Shown: piece by piece, positions 42,824 to 50,186 of the stretch
Position numbering within the stretch: position 1 is the stretch's first letter
Layout: the number at the start of each line of letters is the position of its first letter
Virus record (IMG/VR): IMGVR_UViG_3300015371_000057
Span: 1-50,186 of that record
Reading direction: 5' to 3' (one strand)
DNA: 50,186 nt
DNA from: a virus
Made by a program: the position numbers and the translations under genes
Notes under the pieces: model-generated
Seen by the model: only the letters and a program-made list of their open reading frames with translations
What the model was told of the DNA's origin: nothing
The model's database searches: none

Positions 42824-43762
42824 ATGTACGTCGGCTTCATCTCGATCGGCAACGACGATCCTTTCGCCAACCCTGAGCTCGAGTCGACCGAGGTCGTCAA
42901 CAACATGCGGGCCTACGCCTACGCACGATGGGCGGGCCTCGACTGGCTCAAGAGCTGCGACGAGTGCGAGGGCCTCGACATGCTCACGTCGGAGGGCAAG
43001 GGCTACGTCAGCCCGATCGCTGACCCGGCGCCGTGGTACGACGTGGACAACCCGGACTCGTACGGCTTCCTCGGCGTGGTCGGGATGGAGATCACGGGGG
43101 CGTCCGACTCGACCCGTCAGGCCAACGTCTCGATGTCCCTGTCGGGCATCGGTGTGATCGGTCCGACGTACATGGCACCGCGCACGATGGTGGTCCGCGC
43201 TCTCGCCATCGCCCGCGATGACTGTGCGCTGGAGTACGGCCTGCTGTGGCTACGGCGGCAGTACTCGACGACGATCAACCCCTGCGGCGGCGACCCGATG
43301 ACCTTCTTCGACTGCTGCCCGTGTCTCTGCGACGACGAGGGGGCGGGGGGTCCGTGCTGGGCTCGGGACTACGACGAGCTGGCGGGCGGTCCGGAGTGCG
43401 ACCCGACGTTCTGGCCAGCCACCTACGACGAGCTGATCGCGGGCCCGCCTGCCGACGACGAGGAGTGGTGCGACTGGGTCGACGTCTACAACGAGCTGCG
43501 CGTCGGACCGCCGCCGTGGTCGTGCTGCATCGACGAGTGCCTGGCGCCGTACATGCGCCAGTTCCACAACTCCCGCGTGACCACCGGCCCGACGATCCTG
43601 CGGCGCCCGTCGATGAGCTGCGGCGCGTTGGCCGAGGTCGAGTTCACGATCGTCGCCGCCGACCCCCAGCCTCACTCGATGCCGTTCACCGCGATTCGCG
43701 AGTTCATGGGCGGCGTGGCGAGCGACGAGATCATCGACGAGCCCGATGTGGTGGCTGCCTGA
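42824..43762 (+). CDS. Minor tail protein (distal tail-like), Cys-rich
   Basis: 312 residues starting 1 nt after the tape measure stop. First half resembles distal-tail proteins ('NNMRAYAYARWAGLDWLKSC', 'YGFLGVVGMEITGASDSTRQ', 'ANVSMSLSGIGVIGPTYMAP'). An insertion follows with 'CCPCLCDDEGAGGPC' and three short repeats YDELAGGP, YDELIAGPP and YNELRVGPP, each followed by Cys/Asp/Trp. The end 'LAEVEFTIVAADPQPHSMPF' returns to the tail fold. Likely forms a ring at the tail tip. Confidence 0.75.
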   Translation: MYVGFISIGNDDPFANPELESTEVVNNMRAYAYARWAGLDWLKSCDECEGLDMLTSEGKGYVSPIADPAPWYDVDNPDSYGFLGVVGMEITGASDSTRQANVSMSLSGIGVIGPTYMAPRTMVVRALAIARDDCALEYGLLWLRRQYSTTINPCGGDPMTFFDCCPCLCDDEGAGGPCWARDYDELAGGPECDPTFWPATYDELIAGPPADDEEWCDWVDVYNELRVGPPPWSCCIDECLAPYMRQFHNSRVTTGPTILRRPSMSCGALAEVEFTIVAADPQPHSMPFTAIREFMGGVASDEIIDEPDVVAA

Positions 43763-44136
43763 TGCGCTGGCGTCGCGCTCGTCTCGTCGTCACGACCGAC
43801 ACGCGCGGCGTGTTGCTCGGCAGCATCCTCCCGACGATCACGCTGCGCCCGAGCGCGGCCACGGGCCGACTCCGCATCGGCCTGTGGGTCGCGGGCGATC
43901 GGCTGCTCGGCTACCAGGTCCCGCCGCTCCCGGCCAACGCCGTCTTCACGATCCGCGAGGGACGCTCCGCTGGCCCGACCGAGGGCCGGGTGTACGACTG
44001 GGGCGGCGTGTTCTGGCCGAAGCGCGGCCAGCTCATGCCGCAGGGCACCTTCACGCTGACCCTCGACCAGGAGGAGGCGCTGACGGTGCCCGTGCTCGTA
44101 GACGTGTCCGTCGAAGCCGTGGAGGACAGAGCCTGA
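43762..44136 (+). CDS. Minor tail protein
   Basis: 124 residues, ATG sharing a base with the preceding stop. Beta-rich throughout ('RLVVTTDTRGVLLGSILPTI', 'LRIGLWVAGDRLLGYQVPPL', 'GTFTLTLDQEEALTVPVLVD'). Position between distal-tail-like and hub-like genes implies a tail-tip component; no family recognised. Confidence 0.65.
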   Translation: MRWRRARLVVTTDTRGVLLGSILPTITLRPSAATGRLRIGLWVAGDRLLGYQVPPLPANAVFTIREGRSAGPTEGRVYDWGGVFWPKRGQLMPQGTFTLTLDQEEALTVPVLVDVSVEAVEDRA

Positions 44137-45233
44137 TGCCGTTCTTCTGCGGCCAGCACCGTGCCTTCATCTACGAGCGCGGCGGCCAGAACCTCATCAC
44201 AGAGATCGAGCCGCTGAGCGCGGTGCGCTGGCAGCGCATCCGTGACGACGTGTCGGTGGCTGAGATCAAGGTGCCGACCCACTACTGCTGCGAGATCCTC
44301 GGGGACGTTCGCACGGTCAAGCACGAGCTGCACCTCGTCCGCAACGACCTGCCGGTGTGGGAGGGGCCGATCACCCGCATCGAGTACGAGTTCGACCAGG
44401 CCAGCATCTTCGCCGCCGACGTGCTCTGGCAGTCGACGCGCACGGTGATCAACGAGGGCTACAGCCAAGCCTCCCCGAACATCGGAAACGTCATCAACCG
44501 CATGGACTGGCTGCTGCGGGACAAGTGCTACGCGCTCCACGGCGACCCGTGGAACGTTCTGCCGCACCTCCACCCGCACAACCATCCGGGCGACCCGACC
44601 ACGACCCGCGTCGTCAACGCCTGGCAGTTCTACGTGTGGGAGGACTTCGACAAGTACGCCGAGGACTACGGCGCCGACTACTGCACGGTCGGGCGCGACA
44701 TCCACTACTTCGACCTCAACCTGGCCTGGAAGATCATCCCGCCCCTCGACGAGAACTACATCAGCCAGTTCCCCCGCGTCGTCGAGTACGGCAACCAGGC
44801 GGCGACGCGCGGCGTCGTCTCCAACAGCCACGGCTACGCGGGCATCTTCGAGAACCCTGACCCGGCGCTCATCGCGGAGTGGGGGCACGTCGACTGGCTG
44901 ATCAGCAACGAGGGCGACGGCCAGCCGGACAACATCCCCACGCCCGAGGAGATCGCCAGCTGGACGGCGACCGCCGAGCGCAACATCGCCGACCGCATCC
45001 CGCCGCCCGTCGCCATCGTCATCCCCGCCAACACGACGCTGCTGCCCGGCTCGCCGTGGTTGATGGAGGACCTCGTGCCCGGCGCCTGGTTCCAGGCCAA
45101 CGTCACCCGGCTCTGCCGGGAGGTGTCGGAGTATCAGCGCATCCACGAGGTCGTCGTCACCGAGGAGGCGCCCAGCGGTGAGACGGTGCAGTTCTCCGCA
45201 GTCTCCGCCCCGAGCAGCATGGTGATCCCCTGA
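44136..45233 (+). CDS. Minor tail protein, baseplate hub-like
   Basis: 365 residues, TGATG start. '[20 protein letters not shown]', '[20 protein letters not shown]' and '[20 protein letters not shown]' are the pattern of gp27/Dit-associated hub proteins that open the tail-tip chain. Later '[20 protein letters not shown]', '[15 protein letters not shown]' and '[20 protein letters not shown]' continue it. It should form the trimeric hub to which the collagen-like fibre attaches. Confidence 0.8.
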   Translation: MPFFCGQHRAFIYERGGQNLITEIEPLSAVRWQRIRDDVSVAEIKVPTHYCCEILGDVRTVKHELHLVRNDLPVWEGPITRIEYEFDQASIFAADVLWQSTRTVINEGYSQASPNIGNVINRMDWLLRDKCYALHGDPWNVLPHLHPHNHPGDPTTTRVVNAWQFYVWEDFDKYAEDYGADYCTVGRDIHYFDLNLAWKIIPPLDENYISQFPRVVEYGNQAATRGVVSNSHGYAGIFENPDPALIAEWGHVDWLISNEGDGQPDNIPTPEEIASWTATAERNIADRIPPPVAIVIPANTTLLPGSPWLMEDLVPGAWFQANVTRLCREVSEYQRIHEVVVTEEAPSGETVQFSAVSAPSSMVIP

Positions 45234-48200
45234 TGGCCAAGATCCCCGGCGAGCGCGACTCCCTCCCCGCCTTCCTGCGCGACATCGACACGCGCCTGAC
45301 GCGCCAGGAGCGCCACGTCCACAACGGCGTGGCCGGTGGTGGCGCGGCTGGTCCTCCAGGGCCAACCGGCCCAACCGGACCGACCGGCCCCACTGGTCCG
45401 ACCGGACTCAGCGGCACGGTCGGCGGGGTCGGTGCGACAGGACCGACCGGCCCCGCTGGACCGCCAGGAGCGACCGGCGCGATCGGACCCACCGGGCCAG
45501 CGGGCGCGACCGGCGCGCAAGGCATCGCAGGACCCACTGGAGCGCCCGGAGCGACCGGTGTGCAGGGTCCTCCGGGACCGACAGGCCCCCAGGGTCTGCT
45601 CGGCCCCACGGGTCCTACAGGCGCCGCAGGAGCAACCGGAGCGACCGGCGCCGCGTCGACGGTCCCCGGCCCCACAGGCGCCACCGGAGCCATCGGCCCG
45701 ACCGGTGCGGTGGGACCGACCGGACCGCAAGGCGTGCCCGGCGTGGTCGGCCCGACCGGACCGCAGGGGGTGGCCGGACCGACCGGCCCGCAAGGAGCGC
45801 AGGGTATCCAGGGGCCGACCGGCGCTCAAGGACCGCAAGGCGTCGCTGGGACCGGCATCACGATGCGTGGCGAGGTGCCCAACGCGGGCGCCCTGCCTCC
45901 CACCGGCAACACCCAGGGCGACGCCTTCATCTCGCAGGACGACGACTCGCTGTGGATCTGGGACGGCACGCAGTGGGTGTCTGGTGGCAGCATCCAGGGG
46001 CCGCCAGGCGCGGTCGGCGCAACCGGCGCGCAGGGGCCAACCGGCGCGCAAGGCCCCGCTGGGGCGCCTGGTGCGACCGGACCAACAGGGCCGACCGGCG
46101 CGCCCGGCGCCACCGGAGCTCAGGGCACGCCCGGTGTTGCTGGCCCGACCGGACCCACCGGCCCCCAGGGCATCCCCGGCCCGACCGGCGCGACCGGTCC
46201 CGCGGGCCCGCTCGTCGCCCAGCCGATCAACTGGCTGACCGACGTGGACACGGTGGCAGACCCGCCGCAGGTCGGCCAGCAGCTCACCTGGGACGGTACG
46301 AACTGGAAGCCGGGCGAGGGCTTCATCGCGCCGCAGCCGATCAACTGGCACACCGACGTCGACACGCAGACCGTGCCGCCGATCAACGGCCAGGCGCTCG
46401 TGTGGAACGGGACGAACTGGGTCCCCTCGTCGCGCTCGATCGACAGCCTCGTCGATGTCGACACGAGCACCGTCGCGCGGACGCTCGGCCAGGCGTTGGT
46501 GTGGAACGGCTCGCTGTGGACCCCCTCGTCGGTGCTCGGTCCGGCTGGTCCCACGGGGCCGACCGGGCCGCAGGGTGTCGCTGGTCCTACCGGGCCGACC
46601 GGTCCCGCTTCGACCGTGCCCGGCCCGACCGGGCCGACCGGCGCGACCGGGGCACCGGGAACACCCGGCGCCACCGGGGCGACGGGACCGACAGGGCCGA
46701 CCGGACCCACGGGCGCCACTGGCGCGACCGGAGCCGCGGGCACATCCATGAGGATTGCCGGGACCGACACGTGGGCCAACATCTCGGCCAAGCCGTGCAC
46801 GCCCGGTGACGTCTGGATCACCTCCGACGCACCGGCTGGCGTCCCTGGCCGCTCATACCTCGACCAGACGCTCGGCACGGCGACCACCCCCGACACCGCC
46901 GACATGGCGGTCACCGGCCCCGTCCGTCTGTCGATCCAGTACCAGCCCGACACCGTCCCAGCGTCCGGCTTCCCCTCGCTGATCACGAAGCAGGGTCCGG
47001 GCGGGGTGCCCGAGCGCGAGTACCTGATGTTCCTGTCGACGCCGCGCGTCTACGTCTCCTCGGCCAACGCCGCAGCCGGTCAGGCGACCGCCGAGATCAC
47101 GCCCGCGGTCGCGCTCACGCTCGGCGTGCCGCACACGCTCAGCGTGGACATGGCGCCCAACTCCGCCACGGTCACGATGCGCGTCGATGGCGTGACCCGC
47201 GCTGGCGCCTGGGCGACCGGCCCGCCGACGATCCCCAACACGACGGCCTCGGTCATCGTCGGCAACGTCGCGGCGGGGCTCACCGGTCGCATCCTGTGGG
47301 CGCAGCTCCAGACGCTCGATGGCTCGGGCAACGTCACCGGGACCGTCTGGCGCTTCGACCCCAACGAGCGGACCGGCACCGGCACGACGTACACCGATCC
47401 ACGCGGTCGGGTGTGGACGCTGAGCGCCGCGGGCGCCATCGTCGCGGTCGCTGCCGCGCCCGGCGATGGTCTGACGTGCGTCGGCGGCACGTGGACCAAC
47501 GTCGGCCCGATCCGCGGCGCGACGGGTCCGACCGGCGCCACAGGTACCGCTGGCCCGACCGGCCCGACCGGGCCAGCCTCGACCGTTCCTGGACCCACTG
47601 GCCCGACCGGGGCAACCGGTCCGACCGGCGCCACCGGCTCCGCGGGCATCGTCGTGCCGAACTCCTGCTACGTGGCGACCACCGCCAACCTCGCCGCGCT
47701 CAGCGGCCTGCTGACCATCGACGGCGTGACGCTGTTCGACGGAGCGCGCGTGCTGGTGAAGGACCAGACCACCGCATCGCAGAACGGCATCTACATCGCC
47801 TCGGCCGGGGCGTGGACGCGGGCGCCGGACATGGATGCAGGGACCGAGGTCGTCGGCACCACGGTCTACGTGCAGGCGGGCACCGTCAACGACAAGACGC
47901 TGTGGTCGGTCTGGTCGCCTGCTGCGAACTCGACGGTCACCATCGGCACGACCTCGATCATCTGGACGCGCATCGGCGTGCAGCCTCCTGCCTACGCGGG
48001 CGAGTGGCGCACCACCCCGGCCACGCCCGCCACCGACCCGAACGTGGCTCAGTTCGGCCACCTGTCGATCTTCGGCAAGGAGGGGATGCACGTCGACAAC
48101 GCGGGCTACGTCCGCTTCTACGCGCGGGCCGGTACGCCGTGGAGCGGACCGAACCAGATCCAGTTCCTGGAGGTCGCCGCCGACCACGTGACCGAGCAGT

Positions 48201-49126
48201 GGATCGCCTCGCTCACCGCGGCGGCATTCCAGGTCGGTGACATCGCGATGGGCATCCATCCGACGTCTGGCCTGTTCGGCGTGTTCAAGCCCTCCGAGGC
48301 GGTCGGCGGTGGCCTGAACTATCTCGTCATGCGCGGGTCGGGTGGCGACCTCCTCCTCTCCTGCGGTGCGAACAACGGCATGGCGTTCCGCAGGAACGGC
48401 ACCACGAACATGCTGTACCTCAACATCGACCAGACCGACTTCAGCGGCTCGGTCATCGCCAACCGGACCAACCAGCCGGGCTTCGACTGGAACACGGCGC
48501 AGTTCGTGGCGAACATGTCGGGTGGGAACCAGCAGTCCCGCATCGCGATCTACTCGCCTGGCATCGCCCCGCAGTTGCGCTCGGTGCCCGCCAACGGCGA
48601 GAAGCTGAACATCGTCAACTCTGCCGCCTCGGGCTGGGCTCCGATCCAGGCGTCCGGGTTCGAGACGGTGTCGACGATCACCACGAAGCGGGACGTCAGG
48701 GAACTCGGTATCCGCCCGCTGCGGCTGGAGCGCGAGCGCGTCGTCGTCCACCACCCGGTCGACGCCGACACGGTGCCTGAGGTCGATCTGATGGCGCTGC
48801 GCCCCGTGGCGTTCCGCCCGAAGGACCACCAGCAGCGGATCGTGCCGACTGGTGACGGGCCGATCACTGTCTCCGACGACGACTCGTGGCGGTACGAGCC
48901 CGAGGTCGGCATCCTCGGGCACGAGGGAACGCGCGAGCGCCTGGGTCTGATTGCAGAGGAGGTCGCCACGATCATCCCCTCGGCGGTCACGCACACGCGG
49001 GACGGCGACACCGTGGCGATCGACTACGCACAGGTCGTGGTCGCCCTGCTCGATCACGTGCAACGACTCACCGACGAGGTGGCGACCCTGCGCTACCGGG
49101 TCACCGAACTGGAAGGAACCGCATGA
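45233..49126 (+). CDS. Collagen-like tail fibre with C-terminal chaperone (S74-like) domain
   Basis: 1297 residues. After a 37-residue attachment region come blocks of Gly-x-x repeats ([13 protein letters not shown] type) at about 38-205, 260-325, 440-505 and 765-815. They alternate with globular units: '[20 protein letters not shown]', three repeats of the type 'TDVDT...GQ.L.W.GTNW.P' (about 327-435), a lectin-like region and '[20 protein letters not shown]'. The last 150 residues match intramolecular chaperones ('[11 protein letters not shown]', '[18 protein letters not shown]', '[20 protein letters not shown]'). Forms a trimer; binds the host surface. Confidence 0.9.
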   Translation: MAKIPGERDSLPAFLRDIDTRLTRQERHVHNGVAGGGAAGPPGPTGPTGPTGPTGPTGLSGTVGGVGATGPTGPAGPPGATGAIGPTGPAGATGAQGIAGPTGAPGATGVQGPPGPTGPQGLLGPTGPTGAAGATGATGAASTVPGPTGATGAIGPTGAVGPTGPQGVPGVVGPTGPQGVAGPTGPQGAQGIQGPTGAQGPQGVAGTGITMRGEVPNAGALPPTGNTQGDAFISQDDDSLWIWDGTQWVSGGSIQGPPGAVGATGAQGPTGAQGPAGAPGATGPTGPTGAPGATGAQGTPGVAGPTGPTGPQGIPGPTGATGPAGPLVAQPINWLTDVDTVADPPQVGQQLTWDGTNWKPGEGFIAPQPINWHTDVDTQTVPPINGQALVWNGTNWVPSSRSIDSLVDVDTSTVARTLGQALVWNGSLWTPSSVLGPAGPTGPTGPQGVAGPTGPTGPASTVPGPTGPTGATGAPGTPGATGATGPTGPTGPTGATGATGAAGTSMRIAGTDTWANISAKPCTPGDVWITSDAPAGVPGRSYLDQTLGTATTPDTADMAVTGPVRLSIQYQPDTVPASGFPSLITKQGPGGVPEREYLMFLSTPRVYVSSANAAAGQATAEITPAVALTLGVPHTLSVDMAPNSATVTMRVDGVTRAGAWATGPPTIPNTTASVIVGNVAAGLTGRILWAQLQTLDGSGNVTGTVWRFDPNERTGTGTTYTDPRGRVWTLSAAGAIVAVAAAPGDGLTCVGGTWTNVGPIRGATGPTGATGTAGPTGPTGPASTVPGPTGPTGATGPTGATGSAGIVVPNSCYVATTANLAALSGLLTIDGVTLFDGARVLVKDQTTASQNGIYIASAGAWTRAPDMDAGTEVVGTTVYVQAGTVNDKTLWSVWSPAANSTVTIGTTSIIWTRIGVQPPAYAGEWRTTPATPATDPNVAQFGHLSIFGKEGMHVDNAGYVRFYARAGTPWSGPNQIQFLEVAADHVTEQWIASLTAAAFQVGDIAMGIHPTSGLFGVFKPSEAVGGGLNYLVMRGSGGDLLLSCGANNGMAFRRNGTTNMLYLNIDQTDFSGSVIANRTNQPGFDWNTAQFVANMSGGNQQSRIAIYSPGIAPQLRSVPANGEKLNIVNSAASGWAPIQASGFETVSTITTKRDVRELGIRPLRLERERVVVHHPVDADTVPEVDLMALRPVAFRPKDHQQRIVPTGDGPITVSDDDSWRYEPEVGILGHEGTRERLGLIAEEVATIIPSAVTHTRDGDTVAIDYAQVVVALLDHVQRLTDEVATLRYRVTELEGTA

Positions 49127-49437
49127 GCGCATCCTCGATCTTCCGAGCGGCGAACGATCCGCAGCTCATCAACCGCGTGCTGGCGATGGCGCAGAAGGAG
49201 GTCGTGTTCAACGCGGCCCTCGGTGACACCGTGTACGGACGCCAGCTCCGCTCCGGGATGATCAACGTCCAGCCGCTCATCTACGGCGTCGCCGTCGACA
49301 CCGAAGCCGCCTACGAGTCAGCGCTCGTCGCGGGCCGCGGAGCACCCGGCTTCGACACCGACATCATCCCCGACGCCACGCTGACCGCCTCCATCGTCGC
49401 CCACTGGCCCGCTGATCCGCCTGCCGGGACGCCGTAG
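49123..49437 (+). CDS. Small tail-associated protein
   Basis: 104 residues, ATG overlapping the fibre stop (ATGA), with GGAAGGAACCGC upstream encoded by the fibre's last codons. '[20 protein letters not shown]' then '[20 protein letters not shown]'. Translational coupling to the fibre suggests a tail or fibre-assembly role. No family recognised. Confidence 0.65.
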   Translation: MSASSIFRAANDPQLINRVLAMAQKEVVFNAALGDTVYGRQLRSGMINVQPLIYGVAVDTEAAYESALVAGRGAPGFDTDIIPDATLTASIVAHWPADPPAGTP

Positions 49438-49446
49438 GGTTCGGCC

Positions 49447-50082
49447 GTGCCAGGCTTCACCCCGATCCAGAACTGGCCGTTTCCGGTCGACGCCGATCCC
49501 GTCGATGTCGCGGGCGATCTGCACAAGATGGCGCTCGCGCTGGACCCGAGCAGTGTCCCGTTCTTCAACTCCGTCGCGGACCGCAACACGCGGTGGCCGA
49601 ACCCGCCCGAGGGTGCGCTGTCGACGCGGCACGACAAGCCTGGCGGCGGCGTGGAGCGGTTCTCCAGTGCCGGGCACTGGACCCCCGTCGACCAGGACTG
49701 GCACACTGCGCTCGTCTCGGGCTCCTACCAGTCGTACGGGACCGGCGTCGGGCTGCGCGACATCGTCACGTGCAACATCCCCGCCAAGAGCTACCGCTCG
49801 GCCGTCCTGTTCTGGGCGATGGCGCAGTGCGGGTCTGACTCCAGCGCGGTCAACGTCGTCTTCGACGTGCTGCGGCTGAGCGATGCGTTCTCGCTCGTCT
49901 CCACCGGCCTGATGGTGTCGAACGCGGCCAACGTGATGGTGGCTGCCCCGCTGATGTCGGCCTTCGTCCTGGAGGCCGGGATTGTCGGCTCGATCAAGCT
50001 GCGGGCCAACATCCAGGCCGGGTCGGGAACGTTCTACGCCGGGTCGTCGATCACCACCCTTGAGATCACTGCTGAGGTGTAG
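49447..50082 (+). CDS. Probable minor tail/fibre protein
   Basis: 211 residues from the GTG at 49447. It begins 'FTPIQNWPFPVDADPVDVAG' and 'DLHKMALALDPSSVPFFNSV', with 'RDERNT.WP.PP.GAL'-like spacing in 'RNTRWPNPPEGALST', a sequence type seen at the start of actinophage tail proteins. The C-terminal half is beta-rich ('LVSGSYQSYGTGVGLRDIV', 'SIKLRANIQAGSGTFYAGSS'). Likely surface-exposed. Confidence 0.65.
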   Translation: MPGFTPIQNWPFPVDADPVDVAGDLHKMALALDPSSVPFFNSVADRNTRWPNPPEGALSTRHDKPGGGVERFSSAGHWTPVDQDWHTALVSGSYQSYGTGVGLRDIVTCNIPAKSYRSAVLFWAMAQCGSDSSAVNVVFDVLRLSDAFSLVSTGLMVSNAANVMVAAPLMSAFVLEAGIVGSIKLRANIQAGSGTFYAGSSITTLEITAEV

Positions 50083-50090
50083 GAGGAGCT

Positions 50091-50186
50091 GTGTCTGACG
50101 AGTCCATCACCCGCTGCGCCGCCGACGTGGAGTTCCGAGTCCGCATCACCGACCTGCTCGCCGCGGCGGGGTCGGCGGTGCCGACC
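50091..50186 (+). CDS. Hypothetical protein, truncated by the window edge
   Basis: GTG at 50091 with AGGAGGAGCT at good spacing; 32 codons are open to the edge (VSDESITRCAADVEFRVRIT...). Too short to assign; position implies another tail gene or the first of the lysis genes. Confidence 0.55.
   Translation, partial: MSDESITRCAADVEFRVRITDLLAAAGSAVPT

Noticed and set aside
45345-45850. Regularly spaced short repeats suggesting a CRISPR array
   Set aside because: Repeats are 9-nt Gly-x-x codon periodicity inside an open reading frame; there are no constant repeats with unique spacers.
45134-46351. Minus-strand frames with Gly/Pro/Arg repeats opposite the collagen-like fibre
   Set aside because: They mirror the collagen repeats of the real gene; the antisense of GPTGPTG repeats is itself repetitive.
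1-50186. Integrase, excisionase, lysis genes, polymerase, rRNA or insertion sequence
   Set aside because: No tyrosine or serine recombinase motifs, lysin domains, polymerase motifs or transposase/terminal repeats were found; the tandem helix-turn-helix protein at 12663 alone is not enough to claim an excisionase.

Overview
The window is part of a siphovirus (long, non-contractile tail) genome that infects a high-GC actinobacterium. The base composition is strongly GC-rich. Genes are packed head to tail with ATGA, GTGA or TGATG overlaps, and many starts are GTG. Several promoter-like sites place a start codon exactly 7 nt after a TAnnnT -10 box, the actinobacterial leaderless arrangement. The virion genes (terminase, portal, MuF/protease, capsid, tape measure, collagen-like fibre) are of actinophage type. 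No integrase, lysis cassette, DNA polymerase or ribosomal RNA was seen; those functions must lie outside the window. The exact host cannot be read from the sequence.

Layout. (1) 1-3044, minus: a small operon of DNA-binding-like and hypothetical proteins, read from a leaderless promoter at 3052-3083. (2) 3070-4400: a regulatory and intergenic zone with strong hairpins, two small convergently overlapping genes and a free-standing HNH endonuclease. (3) 4431-10182, plus: an early/middle operon of small zinc-finger, helix-turn-helix and hypothetical proteins, ending in a ParB-like protein, a TET/JBP-type 2-oxoglutarate dioxygenase and a P-loop kinase. (4) 10056-21522, minus: a long operon that meets operon 3 tail to tail. 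It holds a tyrosine-phosphatase-like protein, a protein resembling the alpha-glutamyl/putrescinyl thymine pyrophosphorylase (aGPT-Pplase) family, a methyltransferase, a Cys-His-Asp transglutaminase-like protein, tandem helix-turn-helix proteins, many small Cys-rich proteins, a lipoprotein and three tRNA-like elements. (5) 21535-21775: a divergent control region with a minus promoter and leader ORF, TAGGT repeats and two CCGTATAC palindromes. (6) 21776-50186, plus: two ribbon-helix-helix proteins, terminase small and large subunits, a family 2 glycosyltransferase, a C5-cytosine methyltransferase, portal, MuF/maturation protease, capsid, connectors, tail assembly chaperones with a -1 frameshift, a 1749-residue tape measure, minor tail proteins, a collagen-like fibre with a C-terminal chaperone domain, and further fibre genes running off the end. 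Two lone minus-strand genes (25584-25796 and 31362-31559) sit inside this late operon like morons.

How the genes may work together. The C5-cytosine methyltransferase (26391-27074), the TET/JBP-like dioxygenase (8549-9556), the P-loop kinase (9571-10182) and the aGPT-Pplase-like protein (10529-11512) make a plausible pathway: 5mC to 5hmC to an activated phosphomethyl base to a hypermodified cytosine. Possible accessories are the phosphatase, the methyltransferase, the Cys-His-Asp protein and the glycosyltransferase. This chain is inferred from family resemblance and gene order; only the individual motifs are seen. Regulation appears to use a shared promoter architecture (CTAGC about 20 nt upstream of a TAnnnT box), a phage-wide GAAAGGAAC ribosome-binding site, long perfect palindromes with TACGG/CCGTA half-sites, and possibly a tRNA-like RNA whose loop is complementary to that ribosome-binding site.
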